A DNA stretch of 64,000 nt from Arthrobacter sp. OV608 (GTDB lineage: Bacteria > Actinomycetota > Actinomycetes > Actinomycetales > Micrococcaceae): positions 62,001 to 126,000 of the forward strand of contig FOEZ01000003.1 of the NCBI GenBank assembly GCA_900110595.1, given 5' to 3'. Each line of letters begins with the position of its first letter. Within the stretch, counting starts at the first letter, position 1. The translations under genes and the position numbers were made by a program. The notes below the pieces were generated by a model. It had not been told where the DNA came from, did not search any database, and worked only from the letters and a program-made list of their open reading frames with translations. This document shows, in pieces, positions 17,647 through 25,708 of the stretch.

Positions 17647-18954
17647 ATGAACATTCTGTTCGCCAGCCAGGCAATCGACGGTCATTTCAACCCCATGACC
17701 GGGGTGGCAAACGAGCTTCAAGAACGCGGCCATGATGTCCGGTGGTACACAGGCCCGGTCCTCGCCGGCAAGCTCCGCGAACTTGGGATTCCGCTGCTCC
17801 CTTTCAAGCGCGCCATCGAGCACCGCGCAGACAACCTCAGCGAGCTCTACCCTGAACGCGCCAAGCTGAAAGGTCCCCGCGCCATCGGCTTTGACGGGGA
17901 GAAAATCTTCGCCAGCAACATCAGCAGCTTCTTCGAGGACATCCGGGAACTGGACCGGGCCTTCTCTTTTGATGTCCTGGTGGCAGACAGTTCCATGTTC
18001 ATCCACCGGCTCGTCGTGCACCTGATGGGAAAGCGGGTGGTGGCCTTTGTTGCGATTCCCAATATGGAAAGCGATCCACTGGTGCCCCCGCTCTTTTTCG
18101 GTTTCCTCCCCGCGCGCAACGCCCGGGAAAAGGTCCTGCAGGCCGCGGCCGGGCTTCTTTCCGACAAGGTCATACTTCGCCCCGCCAGCCAAAGCTACCG
18201 GCGGCAGCATGCGTTCTATGGCCAGGAGGTGCCCAAGAGAGGCCGGCTCACCGACGAGCCCTACCGCTGCTCGGACGCCGTCATCCAAACGGGCTCCAGG
18301 TCCCTCGATTTCCCGCGAAGAAGGGACAACCCCAAAGTCCACTACGTCGGGGCGCTCCTGCCCTACCGGCTAACGGATACGTCCGGACTGCGACTGGAGC
18401 CGCACATGGATCCGCAAGGTTCCGCCGGAACAGGTTTTGCCAGGACAGTAGTGGTCACCCAGGGCACGGTGGACAACCTGGACCCGAACAAACTCATCAT
18501 TCCCGCAATAGAGGCACTGAAGGACACGGACACCATAGTGATGGTGGCGACCGCAGGCCGCGGAACGGCGGAACTCCGTGAACGCTATCCGCAAGCGAAC
18601 ATCCAGATCCACGACTACATCGACTTTGCCGCCGTCTTCGACCATACGGACGTCTTTGTCACCAACGGCGGATTTGGCGGCGTGCAGCTCGCGCTTTCCA
18701 AGGGAGTCCCCCTGGTGGTGTCCGGGATCAACGAGGGAAAGAACGATGTCAACGCCAGGGTGGAGTACGCCGGGGCGGGCATCAACCTGCGGACGGACAA
18801 CCCCTCGGCGGAGAGCATCGGCAAGGCCGTAAACAGCATTTTGGCCGATCCGGCATGGAAGGAACGGGCCCAGCAGATGCGCCGCGATTTTGGCTCCGAC
18901 AATCCTGCCAGGGCTGCCGCCGAAGTGGTGGAAGCCGTCTTCAGCAACAGGTAA
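17647..18954 (+). CDS. GT1-family glycosyltransferase
   Basis: A 435-residue GT-B fold transferase. The N-terminal MNILFASQAIDGHFNPMTG and following NELQERGHDVRWYTG are typical of UDP-glycosyltransferases of the MGT/UGT class. Near residue 340 is DHTDVFVTNGGFGGVQLALS, the nucleotide-sugar-binding signature with the expected VTNGG and gate for the donor, followed by GVPLVVSG. It probably transfers a sugar from a nucleotide donor to a small acceptor; the acceptor is unknown. I chose ATG 17647, which has GGAG at a good distance; ATG 17632 in frame is possible. It stands alone after its own candidate promoter. Confidence 0.85.
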   Translation: MNILFASQAIDGHFNPMTGVANELQERGHDVRWYTGPVLAGKLRELGIPLLPFKRAIEHRADNLSELYPERAKLKGPRAIGFDGEKIFASNISSFFEDIRELDRAFSFDVLVADSSMFIHRLVVHLMGKRVVAFVAIPNMESDPLVPPLFFGFLPARNAREKVLQAAAGLLSDKVILRPASQSYRRQHAFYGQEVPKRGRLTDEPYRCSDAVIQTGSRSLDFPRRRDNPKVHYVGALLPYRLTDTSGLRLEPHMDPQGSAGTGFARTVVVTQGTVDNLDPNKLIIPAIEALKDTDTIVMVATAGRGTAELRERYPQANIQIHDYIDFAAVFDHTDVFVTNGGFGGVQLALSKGVPLVVSGINEGKNDVNARVEYAGAGINLRTDNPSAESIGKAVNSILADPAWKERAQQMRRDFGSDNPARAAAEVVEAVFSNR

Positions 18955-18973
18955 AGCACCGGCGTAAAGCATA

Positions 18974-19681
18974 ATGGGGCGCATGCGACGGACTGTTCTG
19001 GGGATCTTCGCCGCCCTCATCCTGGCGGCGGCCACGGCCTGCACCATCACCACGCAGGATCCCGGCTACGTCCCTCCGCCCCCGCTGCCGCCTTTGGAAC
19101 AGCTGGAACAGACCCCTTTGGTGGATGCCAAAGGCTTCTCCAACGGTGAAGGGGTTGTCTCCTTCATCACTGCAGACCGTACTGTTGCCTGTTCCCTGAC
19201 CGCCGCCAGGGGAGAGCATGTGAATCTGCCCTACGAGCAAAACAACTTCAGTGATTCGGCCAACAACAAACTGGCGACGGTGCCCGTGGCACACTGCGAA
19301 CTTGCCAGGTACCCCAAGCCAAAGGCCGAGGACGCCAAGGACGACTGTGCGGGAACCAACCTGGGCTATCTGGGCGGCGTTGCCCTGCTCACGCCGGACA
19401 GCGCGCGGTACGGCGAATGCCGTTCCGGCGTCACACAAATGGAGGCATCGTACGGACCCGGGGGAAGCAAGACCGGCGACATAAGCGAACTGCAGGTGCT
19501 GGGGGAGGGGCAGAACCTCGAAGGGAACGGGCTGCGCTGTTCGGCTTACAACGGCGGGGTGGCGTGCGGAAACGTCTCCGCCGGCGTCGGATTCTTTGTT
19601 TCCCCGGACCATTACGAACTGATTTACAAGCCGGACGAGACTGCCTCCACGGTCCCTCAGGAGCCCTCAAAAACCCCGTAA
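18974..19681 (+). CDS. secreted lipoprotein, hypothetical
   Basis: A 235-residue protein with a lipoprotein signal: MGRMRRTVLGIFAALILAAA then a lipobox ending TAC. The mature part starts with a Pro-rich stretch (VPPPPLPPLEQLEQ) followed by a domain with six or more cysteines, suggesting disulfides and an extracytoplasmic location. No family motif is recognised. ATG 18974 or 18983 could be the start. It lies 19 bases after the glycosyltransferase stop and ends at a good intrinsic terminator (19669-19694), so it may be co-transcribed with that gene. Confidence 0.75.
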   Translation: MGRMRRTVLGIFAALILAAATACTITTQDPGYVPPPPLPPLEQLEQTPLVDAKGFSNGEGVVSFITADRTVACSLTAARGEHVNLPYEQNNFSDSANNKLATVPVAHCELARYPKPKAEDAKDDCAGTNLGYLGGVALLTPDSARYGECRSGVTQMEASYGPGGSKTGDISELQVLGEGQNLEGNGLRCSAYNGGVACGNVSAGVGFFVSPDHYELIYKPDETASTVPQEPSKTP

Positions 19682-19694
19682 TTCCGCGGTTTTT
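19669..19694 (+). terminator. intrinsic terminator after lipoprotein gene
   Basis: AAAAACCCCG (19669-19678) pairs with CGCGGTTTTT (19685-19694) with one mismatch, a six-base loop and a five-T tail. The stem includes the last codons of the lipoprotein gene. In the remaining gap before sucC I see no clear promoter or gene. Confidence 0.7.
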
Positions 19695-19903
19695 CTACGC
19701 CCCATAGAATAGTGTCCTTACTCACATAAGCGGTACTCTGGGACGGGCCGGTCCCTCCAAAGGACTAGAGTTCCCAGTGGAGCATCACGCCGCGTGGCTC
19801 GTTTCCAACAGGCCGCCGGTGCGTGCAATTCCGCAGCCCGGTCATCGTCTTCGATGGTGTCCGACTGTACAGAAACTACTTCGACGTAGAAGGACACTAA
19901 ACC

Positions 19904-21073
19904 GTGGACCTGTTTGAATACCAGGCGCGCGATATGTTCGAGGCGCACGGTGTACCCGTGCTTGCCGGCATCGTGGCGCACACCCCAGAAGAAGCAAAGG
20001 CAGCTGCCGAGAAGATCGGCGGCGTAACTGTCGTCAAAGCCCAGGTCAAGGTTGGCGGCCGCGGCAAGGCCGGCGGCGTCAAGGTCGCAAAGTCCGCTGA
20101 CGAGGCACTTGAGCACGCCACCAACATCCTGGGCATGGACATCAAGGGCCACACCGTCAACAAGGTGATGATCGCCCAGGGTGCTGACATCGCCGAGGAA
20201 TACTACTTCTCCGTCCTGCTGGACCGGGCCAACCGCAACTACCTGGCCATGTGCTCGGTTGAAGGCGGCATGGAAATCGAACAGCTCGCCGTCGAACGCC
20301 CCGAAGCGCTGGCCAAGATCGCCATCGACCCCGCCGTGGGCATCGACCAGGCCAAGGCAGACGAAATCGTCGCCGCCGCAGGCTTCGCTGAGGAACTCCG
20401 CGGCAAAGTAGCCGACGTGATCCTCAAGCTCTGGGACGTCTTCAAGAAGGAAGACGCCACCCTCGTGGAGGTCAACCCCCTCGTCAAGACCGGCGCCGGC
20501 GAGATCGTGGCACTGGACGGCAAGGTCTCCCTCGACGAGAACGCCGACTTCCGCCACGCCAAGCACGCCCTCCTTGAGGACAAGGACGCAGCTGACCCCC
20601 TTGAGGCCAAGGCAAAGGCGCAGGACCTCAACTACGTCAAGCTGGACGGCGAAGTAGGCATCATCGGCAACGGTGCAGGCCTGGTTATGTCCACCCTCGA
20701 CGTCGTTGCCTACGCCGGCGAAAACCACGGCAACGTCAAGCCCGCAAACTTCCTGGACATCGGCGGCGGAGCCTCCGCCGAGGTCATGGCTGCAGGCCTG
20801 GACGTCATCCTCGGCGACGAGCAGGTCAAGTCCGTGTTCGTGAACGTCTTCGGCGGCATCACTGCCTGTGACGCGGTTGCCAAGGGCATCGTCGGTGCGC
20901 TCGCCGAGCTCGGCCACACTGCCAACAAGCCGCTGGTGGTCCGCCTCGACGGCAACAACGTCGAAGAAGGCCGCCGCATCCTGAACGAGGCCAACCACCC
21001 GCTGGTTACCCTGGCCGCCACCATGGACGAGGGCGCCGACAAGGCCGCCGAGCTCGCCAACGCAGCGAAGTAA
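19904..21073 (+). CDS. sucC: succinate-CoA ligase (ADP-forming) subunit beta
   Basis: A 389-residue protein starting at GTG ([20 protein letters not shown]), with GAAGGA ten bases upstream. N-terminal ATP-grasp domain; C-terminal CoA-ligase domain with [13 protein letters not shown] and [13 protein letters not shown]. It forms SucCD with the next gene and makes ATP or GTP while converting succinyl-CoA to succinate in the TCA cycle. Length and motifs are complete. It is 11 bases from sucD, so the two form an operon; a terminator at 22088-22148 closes it. Confidence 0.97.
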   Translation: MDLFEYQARDMFEAHGVPVLAGIVAHTPEEAKAAAEKIGGVTVVKAQVKVGGRGKAGGVKVAKSADEALEHATNILGMDIKGHTVNKVMIAQGADIAEEYYFSVLLDRANRNYLAMCSVEGGMEIEQLAVERPEALAKIAIDPAVGIDQAKADEIVAAAGFAEELRGKVADVILKLWDVFKKEDATLVEVNPLVKTGAGEIVALDGKVSLDENADFRHAKHALLEDKDAADPLEAKAKAQDLNYVKLDGEVGIIGNGAGLVMSTLDVVAYAGENHGNVKPANFLDIGGGASAEVMAAGLDVILGDEQVKSVFVNVFGGITACDAVAKGIVGALAELGHTANKPLVVRLDGNNVEEGRRILNEANHPLVTLAATMDEGADKAAELANAAK

Positions 21074-21084
21074 AGGGACGCACC

Positions 21085-21987
21085 ATGTCTATCTATCTGA
21101 ACAAGGACTCCAAGGTCATCGTCCAGGGCATCACCGGCGGCGAAGGCACCAAGCACACCGCCCTGATGCTGAAGGCCGGCACTAACATCGTGGGCGGCGT
21201 CAACGCCCGCAAGGCCGGCACCACCGTCCTGCACGGCGACAACGAAATCAACGTCTACGGCACCGTCAAGGAAGCCATCGCCGAAACCGGCGCTGACGTA
21301 TCCATCGTCTTCGTACCCCCGGCATTCACCAAGAACGCTGTTGTGGAAGCCATCGAAGCCGGCATCGGCCTCGTTGTGGTCATCACCGAAGGCGTGCCGG
21401 TCCAGGACTCCGCCGAATTCTGGGCCCTGGCCCAGTCCAAGCTGGACGCCGACGGCAACCAGGTTACCCGCATCATCGGCCCGAACTGCCCCGGCATCAT
21501 CACCCCGGGCGAAGCCCTGGTGGGCATCACCCCGGCCAACATCACTGGCAAGGGCCCCATCGGCCTGGTCTCCAAGTCAGGCACCCTGACCTACCAGATG
21601 ATGTACGAACTGCGCGACCTGGGCTTCTCCACCGCCATCGGCATCGGCGGCGACCCCGTCATCGGCACCACCCACATCGACGCCCTCGCCGCGTTCGAGG
21701 CTGACCCCGAGACCAAGGCGATCGTGATGATCGGCGAAATCGGAGGCGACGCCGAAGAGCGCGCAGCCGACTTCATCAAGGCCAACGTCACCAAGCCGGT
21801 TGTCGGCTACGTGGCAGGCTTCACCGCTCCCGAAGGCAAGACCATGGGCCACGCCGGCGCCATCGTCTCCGGTTCCGCCGGTACCGCACAGGCCAAGAAG
21901 GAAGCCCTCGAGGCTGCAGGCGTGAAGGTTGGCAAGACGCCGTCCGAGACCGCCAAGCTGCTGCGCGAAGTCTACGCAGCCCTCTAG
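21085..21987 (+). CDS. sucD: succinate-CoA ligase subunit alpha
   Basis: A 300-residue protein: N-terminal CoA-binding Rossmann domain ([20 protein letters not shown]), then [12 protein letters not shown], and the phosphohistidine site in [17 protein letters not shown] (His about 252). It carries the covalent phosphate intermediate of the SucCD complex. It follows sucC by 11 bases in one operon with AAGGGACGCACC as upstream region. The transcript is followed by a dispersed palindromic repeat and a very long intrinsic terminator. Confidence 0.97.
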   Translation: MSIYLNKDSKVIVQGITGGEGTKHTALMLKAGTNIVGGVNARKAGTTVLHGDNEINVYGTVKEAIAETGADVSIVFVPPAFTKNAVVEAIEAGIGLVVVITEGVPVQDSAEFWALAQSKLDADGNQVTRIIGPNCPGIITPGEALVGITPANITGKGPIGLVSKSGTLTYQMMYELRDLGFSTAIGIGGDPVIGTTHIDALAAFEADPETKAIVMIGEIGGDAEERAADFIKANVTKPVVGYVAGFTAPEGKTMGHAGAIVSGSAGTAQAKKEALEAAGVKVGKTPSETAKLLREVYAAL

Positions 21988-22002
21988 AAGTTCCGTTTAG
22001 AA

Positions 22003-22065
22003 CAACGCGGGATCACTTAACGCCCGTTCCACACAGTGGGATGGGCGGGAAGTGACCCCGCGTTG
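22003..22065. repeat. 63-bp palindromic repeat, copy A (CAACGCGGG family)
   Basis: The ends CAACGCGGGATCACTT and AAGTGACCCCGCGTTG pair with one mismatch. Inside, CGCCC pairs with GGGCG and CCAC with GTGG. A second copy of the same length lies at 48288-48350 and shares the ends plus an inner GATGGGCG. It is a dispersed palindromic repeat just after sucD. Confidence 0.8.
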
Positions 22066-22087
22066 CTGCTTAACGAGTTAGTTGTTG

Positions 22088-22148
22088 AAGTACGACGACG
22101 GCAGGTCACCTTTCCATGAAAGGCGACCTGCCGTCGTCGTACTTTTTT
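22088..22148 (+). terminator. long intrinsic terminator after sucD
   Basis: A perfect 20-bp stem (22088-22107 with 22125-22144) is extended after one mismatch by CCTTTC/GAAAGG around a CAT loop. Six Ts (22143-22148) follow, then GTTT. It ends sucCD transcription and also separates it from the convergent AHSA1-domain gene. Confidence 0.9.
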
Positions 22149-22150
22149 GT

Positions 22151-22633
22151 TTAGACCTTGGCGCCACTGAGCAGCTCTTCCAGCCGCTCGTAGCCTTCGC
22201 TCATGCCGCCCTCCATTCCGGACTGCGCCATGCCGTCGCGTGCCTCCTGGCTGGGGTAGACGGAGTGGCCCCGCAGCCGGGTCCGGCCGTTGCCGAGGTC
22301 CTCGAACGTCATGAATTCCAGGCTGACCACGTCCGGGTACCCGCCGAACTCAAAGGTCTGGATGGCGAACTCGTTTTCGCGGACGGTGTGGAAGATGCCC
22401 TTGAACTCGTAGGGCACGCCCTCGGGCCCGGTGTGCAGGTAGCTGTAGCTGCCGCCGGTGCGGAAATCGTAGTGGTCGATGTCCATTTTGTAGCCCCGGG
22501 GGCCCAGCCACTGGACGATCAGGTCCGGTTCCTTGTGGGCGCGGAACACGTCCGCGACCGGGAAATCAAACTCGCGCTCGTAATCGATGAAGGGGACGCC
22601 CTCAGGAACGCTGAGTTTCAGGGAATTGCTCAT
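22151..22633 (-). CDS. SRPBCC/AHSA1-domain protein
   Basis: A 160-residue protein of the AHSA1 (START-like) family: VPFIDYEREFDFPVADVFRA, then PDLIVQWLGPRGYKMDIDHY, FRTGGSYSYLH and a helical end with GYERLEELLSGAKV. These helix-grip proteins bind hydrophobic ligands; the role is unknown. Its ATG overlaps the stop of the ArsR gene (ATGA at 22630-22633), a very common pairing of an ArsR regulator with an AHSA1 protein. It ends at the bidirectional hairpin after sucD. Confidence 0.9.
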   Translation of the reverse strand: MSNSLKLSVPEGVPFIDYEREFDFPVADVFRAHKEPDLIVQWLGPRGYKMDIDHYDFRTGGSYSYLHTGPEGVPYEFKGIFHTVRENEFAIQTFEFGGYPDVVSLEFMTFEDLGNGRTRLRGHSVYPSQEARDGMAQSGMEGGMSEGYERLEELLSGAKV

Positions 22634-22989
22634 GATGACTCCTTGGGTTTGTCGCTGCTGGCCGCAGCTTTTGATCTAAGTACGGCGTCGAGGCTGCGGA
22701 ACTGCCCTTCGCGGACCAGCCTGTACTGGTCGATCCAGGCGGTGAGGGCCTCAAGCGGTGCCGGGTTCAGGTGGACGGGCCGGCGCTGCGCATCCCTGGT
22801 CCGGGTCACCAGTTCCGCCTGCTCGAGTACCTGGATATGTTTCGAGACCGCCTGTTTGGAGATCGCGAACGGTTCAGCCAATTCATTAACAGTGGCCGGG
22901 CCCCGGCTGAGCCGGGCGATGATGCTCCGCCGCACGGGGTCGGCCAGGGCCATAAAGGCCGAGTCCAGTGCCGCGCTCTCGGAGATCAT
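22630..22989 (-). CDS. ArsR-family transcriptional regulator
   Basis: A 119-residue winged-helix protein: FMALADPVRRSIIARLSRGP, recognition region EPFAISKQAVSKHIQVLEQA and wing RDAQRRPVHLNPAPLEAL. There is no cysteine pair for metal sensing, so it is the AHSA1-associated type rather than a metal sensor. It is first in a two-gene coupled operon and divergent from the tautomerase gene. Direct repeats TCAATCTT at 23006 and 23022 upstream of its start may be its operator. Confidence 0.9.
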   Translation of the reverse strand: MISESAALDSAFMALADPVRRSIIARLSRGPATVNELAEPFAISKQAVSKHIQVLEQAELVTRTRDAQRRPVHLNPAPLEALTAWIDQYRLVREGQFRSLDAVLRSKAAASSDKPKESS

Positions 22990-23005
22990 GACGGGCCTCT
23001 CTTAG

Positions 23006-23029
23006 TCAATCTTCTTGTTTATCAATCTT
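23006..23029. promoter_or_regulatory. direct repeats upstream of arsR-like gene (candidate operator)
   Basis: TCAATCTT occurs at 23006-23013 and again at 23022-23029, 16 bases apart start to start, 17 bases before the ArsR-type start codon. An autoregulatory operator is plausible but unproven. Confidence 0.35.
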
Positions 23030-23081
23030 TCGGTTGTTTAACCGTACTCCTGGCAGGTCGACGCTTCAAGACCCGTAGGCC

Positions 23082-23120
23082 TTGTCTTCAACTCGCAAGC
23101 TTTGTTAGTATGTCAGGACA
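23082..23120 (+). promoter_or_regulatory. candidate promoter and IolR-type box upstream of tautomerase gene
   Basis: TTGTCT (23082-23087) and TAGTAT (23106-23111) are 18 bases apart. The box TGTCAGGACA (23111-23120) starts at the last base of the -10 and would block the polymerase when occupied. The same box precedes iolC, the ABC importer operon, gntR and the second porter. Confidence 0.55.
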
Positions 23121-23141
23121 AATTATTGAAGGAGAAGGTTG

Positions 23142-23546
23142 ATGCCCCTCGTCCGTATTGATGTCAATGAAGGCCGTTCCGCCGAGGACCTGCAGCGGCT
23201 TAGCCGCGGGATCCACGATGCGATCCTTGCTGAGTACGGCATTCCGGAACGCGACTACTTCCACATCCTTACCGAGCACCCGCAGGGGCAAATTTTCGCC
23301 CAGGACGCTGGGCTGGGCTTTGAACGGACCGGGGGAGTAGTGATGATCCAGATTTTTACCCAGGGTGGGCGTTCACAGGAGGCGAAGCAGCGCCTCTTTG
23401 CCGCTGTTGCCGACAAGCTCGCCGGGGTGGGGGTGGCTGGTGAGGATGTGTTCATCGGTTACGTAGAAAACAGCGCCGGCGACTGGTCGTTCGGATTCGG
23501 CCGTGCGCAGTACGTCACCGGCGAGCTATCGGTCCCCAAAAAGTAG
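23142..23546 (+). CDS. tautomerase family protein
   Basis: A 134-residue protein; ATG 23142 (MPLVRIDV) with GGAGAAGG upstream leaves Pro as the first residue after Met removal, as required for the catalytic Pro of the 4-oxalocrotonate tautomerase superfamily. A TTG directly before it would bury that Pro and is rejected. The fold pattern (beta-alpha-beta with ILAEYGIPERDYFHILTEHP and a second half GGRSQEAKQRLFAAVADKL) fits the longer tautomerase group. The substrate is unknown. The upstream box shared with iol genes suggests it is induced with inositol; a keto-enol step on an inositol-derived ketone is conceivable but inference. Confidence 0.85.
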   Translation: MPLVRIDVNEGRSAEDLQRLSRGIHDAILAEYGIPERDYFHILTEHPQGQIFAQDAGLGFERTGGVVMIQIFTQGGRSQEAKQRLFAAVADKLAGVGVAGEDVFIGYVENSAGDWSFGFGRAQYVTGELSVPKK

Positions 23547-23600
23547 CTCCTGCACCCCTTCCTGTGGCAAGGCGGCGAGGGGAAAGCAATGTTGTAAGTA

Positions 23601-23644
23601 TGTCAGTACAAACCTTTGACAGGACATGCGATCTAGGGCAAAGT
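23601..23644 (+). promoter_or_regulatory. candidate iol operon promoter with two IolR-type boxes
   Basis: Boxes TGTCAGTACA (23601-23610) and TGACAGGACA (23617-23626) lie 16 bases apart. The second overlaps a perfect TTGACA -35 (23616-23621); a weak -10, CAAAGT, follows at 23639-23644 after 17 bases. Repressor binding here would mask the -35 of the main iol operon. Confidence 0.6.
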
Positions 23645-23736
23645 AGTGCCTGTGGCCCACACCACGGCCTGCCAGTCCAGGAAATCCTGTCGCTTCAAAG
23701 GATCCGAGTTCCACACCAGAAAGGTCCACGATCACC

Positions 23737-24771
23737 GTGACCCACGAGCTTCTTACGATCGGGCGCATCAGCGTTGATATCTACCCGAACGACATCGGGG
23801 TTGGCCTGGAGGATGTCAATTCCTTCGGCAAGTACCTGGGCGGTTCGCCGTCGAATGTTGCCGTTGCCGCCGCCCGCCACGGGCGCCGCACCGGCGTCAT
23901 TACCCGTACCGGCGATGACCCGTTCGGTGAATACCTGCACCGTGAGCTGCGCAAGTTCAACGTCGATGACACCTATGTCACACCGGTCAAGGACTGGCCC
24001 ACAGCGGTGACCTTCTGCGCGATCAAGCCGGCGACGGACGAATTCCCGCTGTACTTCTACGGCCGCTTCCCCACTGCACCTGACCTGCAGATCAAGACCG
24101 GGGAACTGGACTTGGACGCCATCCGCGAATCCGGCATCTTCTGGTCCACCGTGACCGGGCTGTGCCAGGAGCCCAGCCGCAGCGCCCACATCGCCGCCCA
24201 CGAGGCCCGCCCCCGCACCGGCCTGGCCGAGGGGCAGTTCACCATCCTGGACCTCGACTACCGGCCCATGTTCTGGGCTTCGGAAGGGGAGGCCCGTGCC
24301 GAGGTCGCCAGGATCCTGCCGCATGTCACCGTTGCTATCGGCAATGACAAGGAATGCGCCGTGGCAGTAGGTGAAGGCACTCCTGATGAGCAGGCAGACC
24401 GGCTCCTGGCAGCCGGTGTGGAGATCGCCGTCGTCAAGCTCGGCCCTGAAGGCGTGATGGCGAAGACCCGTTCCGAGCGTGTGGTTTCCGCCCCTGTCCC
24501 CGTGGAGACCCTCAACGGCCTCGGTGCCGGTGACTCCTTCGGCGGCGCCTTCTGCCATGGGCTGCTCTCCGGTTGGCCGCTGGCCCAGGTCCTGGACTAC
24601 GCCAACGCCGCGGGTGCCATCGTTGCCTCCCGTCTCTCGTGCGCCGACGCGATGCCGACGCCGGATGAGGTCACCTCGCTGCTGGCCGAACGCGGCCGGC
24701 CGGTTCACGGCTCAGGTGCTGCTGGTTCCGAGGCAAATGCCCAGTTCGCCGCCGAAGGAGCAGCACTGTGA
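23737..24771 (+). CDS. iolC: 5-dehydro-2-deoxygluconokinase
   Basis: A 344-residue PfkB-family kinase starting at GTG 23737. Motifs: YLGGSPSNVAVAAARHG (about 35-51) and the ATP/anion-hole signature NGLGAGDSFGGAF (about 263-275). It phosphorylates 2-deoxy-5-keto-gluconate in inositol catabolism. Its identity is supported by the following genes. It heads an eight-gene plus-strand operon, with a GTGA overlap to the next gene at 24768-24771 and IolR-type boxes upstream. Confidence 0.93.
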   Translation: MTHELLTIGRISVDIYPNDIGVGLEDVNSFGKYLGGSPSNVAVAAARHGRRTGVITRTGDDPFGEYLHRELRKFNVDDTYVTPVKDWPTAVTFCAIKPATDEFPLYFYGRFPTAPDLQIKTGELDLDAIRESGIFWSTVTGLCQEPSRSAHIAAHEARPRTGLAEGQFTILDLDYRPMFWASEGEARAEVARILPHVTVAIGNDKECAVAVGEGTPDEQADRLLAAGVEIAVVKLGPEGVMAKTRSERVVSAPVPVETLNGLGAGDSFGGAFCHGLLSGWPLAQVLDYANAAGAIVASRLSCADAMPTPDEVTSLLAERGRPVHGSGAAGSEANAQFAAEGAAL

Positions 24772-25706
24772 CACTCACCCCGATCGCCGCCAATCAGGCG
24801 CTCAATGACGATCCGCGCCGCTACGAGCACCTCAGTACCATCCGGCTCGAAGACCCGGAAGCCGTGGCCCGCGCCGCGAAGTCCCGCCGCCGCCACCCCG
24901 GCCTCAAGGCGGGCCGGCAAAACTTCATCGTCGCCGCCGACCACCCCGCCCGCGGTGCCCTCGCCGTCGGCAGCGACCCGGTGGCAATGGCCGACCGGCG
25001 GCAGTTGCTGGACCGGTTGCAGATCGCGCTCGCCAACCCCGCCGTCGACGGAGTCCTGGCGTCCCCGGATATCATGGACGACCTTCTGCTGCTGGGTGCA
25101 CTTGACGGCAAACTCGTGTTTGGTTCGATGAACCGCGGCGGCCTGTCCGGGCTGGTCAACGAGTTCGACGACCGTTTTACCGGCCACACCGCCGCAGCTC
25201 TTGAGGCCCTGCGTGCGGACGGCGGCAAAATGCTCACCCGCATCTGCCTGGGCGATCCGGACACCGTCGCCACCCTGGAGGCGACCGCGAAGGCCATTGA
25301 TTCACTGGCGGAGCGGAAGCTGATCGCGATGGTGGAACCATTCCTGTCCGTCCGCGAAAACGGAAAGGTCCGCAACGACCTGTCTACCAACGCGGTGATC
25401 AAGTCCATCGCCATCGCCGAGGGCCTGGGCTCCACCAGTGCCTACACCTGGATGAAGCTTCCCGTGGTGGCCGACATGGAACGCGTCATGGCTGCTACCA
25501 CCATGCCCACCGTTCTGCTGGGCGGGGACCCGGACGGCAGCCAGGACGAAATCTTCGCCACCTGGCAGTCCGCACTGGCGCTGCCCGGCGTCCAGGGCCT
25601 CACCGTGGGCCGCACCCTGCTCTACCCTGCCGACGGGGACGTCGCAGGCGCCGTCGCCAGCGCCGCCTCGCTCCTGCACCACACCACCGAAATCCCGGAG
25701 AACTAG
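24768..25706 (+). CDS. Cgl0159-family (beta/alpha)8 protein, probable DKGP aldolase
   Basis: A 312-residue protein. It has the features of the actinobacterial Cgl0159 family, an aldolase-like TIM barrel found in iol clusters: NFIVAADHPARGALAVG, LVFGSMNRGGLSGLVNEFDD, KLIAMVEPFLSVRENG and YTWMKLPVVADMERVMA (Lys candidate for a Schiff base). No classical iolJ is present in the window, so it most likely cleaves 2-deoxy-5-keto-gluconate 6-phosphate to malonate semialdehyde and DHAP. That assignment is inference from family and position. GTG 24768 overlaps the iolC stop. Confidence 0.8.
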   Translation: MTLTPIAANQALNDDPRRYEHLSTIRLEDPEAVARAAKSRRRHPGLKAGRQNFIVAADHPARGALAVGSDPVAMADRRQLLDRLQIALANPAVDGVLASPDIMDDLLLLGALDGKLVFGSMNRGGLSGLVNEFDDRFTGHTAAALEALRADGGKMLTRICLGDPDTVATLEATAKAIDSLAERKLIAMVEPFLSVRENGKVRNDLSTNAVIKSIAIAEGLGSTSAYTWMKLPVVADMERVMAATTMPTVLLGGDPDGSQDEIFATWQSALALPGVQGLTVGRTLLYPADGDVAGAVASAASLLHHTTEIPEN

Positions 25707-25708
25707 CA

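Noticed and set aside
19718..20998. 426-codon open frame antisense to sucC
   Set aside because: sucC is complete and conserved on the other strand; the antisense product is composed of Asp/Val/Leu runs without a fold signature.
22082..23005. 307-codon plus-strand frame over the AHSA1/ArsR genes
   Set aside because: It begins inside the sucD terminator and reads antisense through two well recognised coupled genes.
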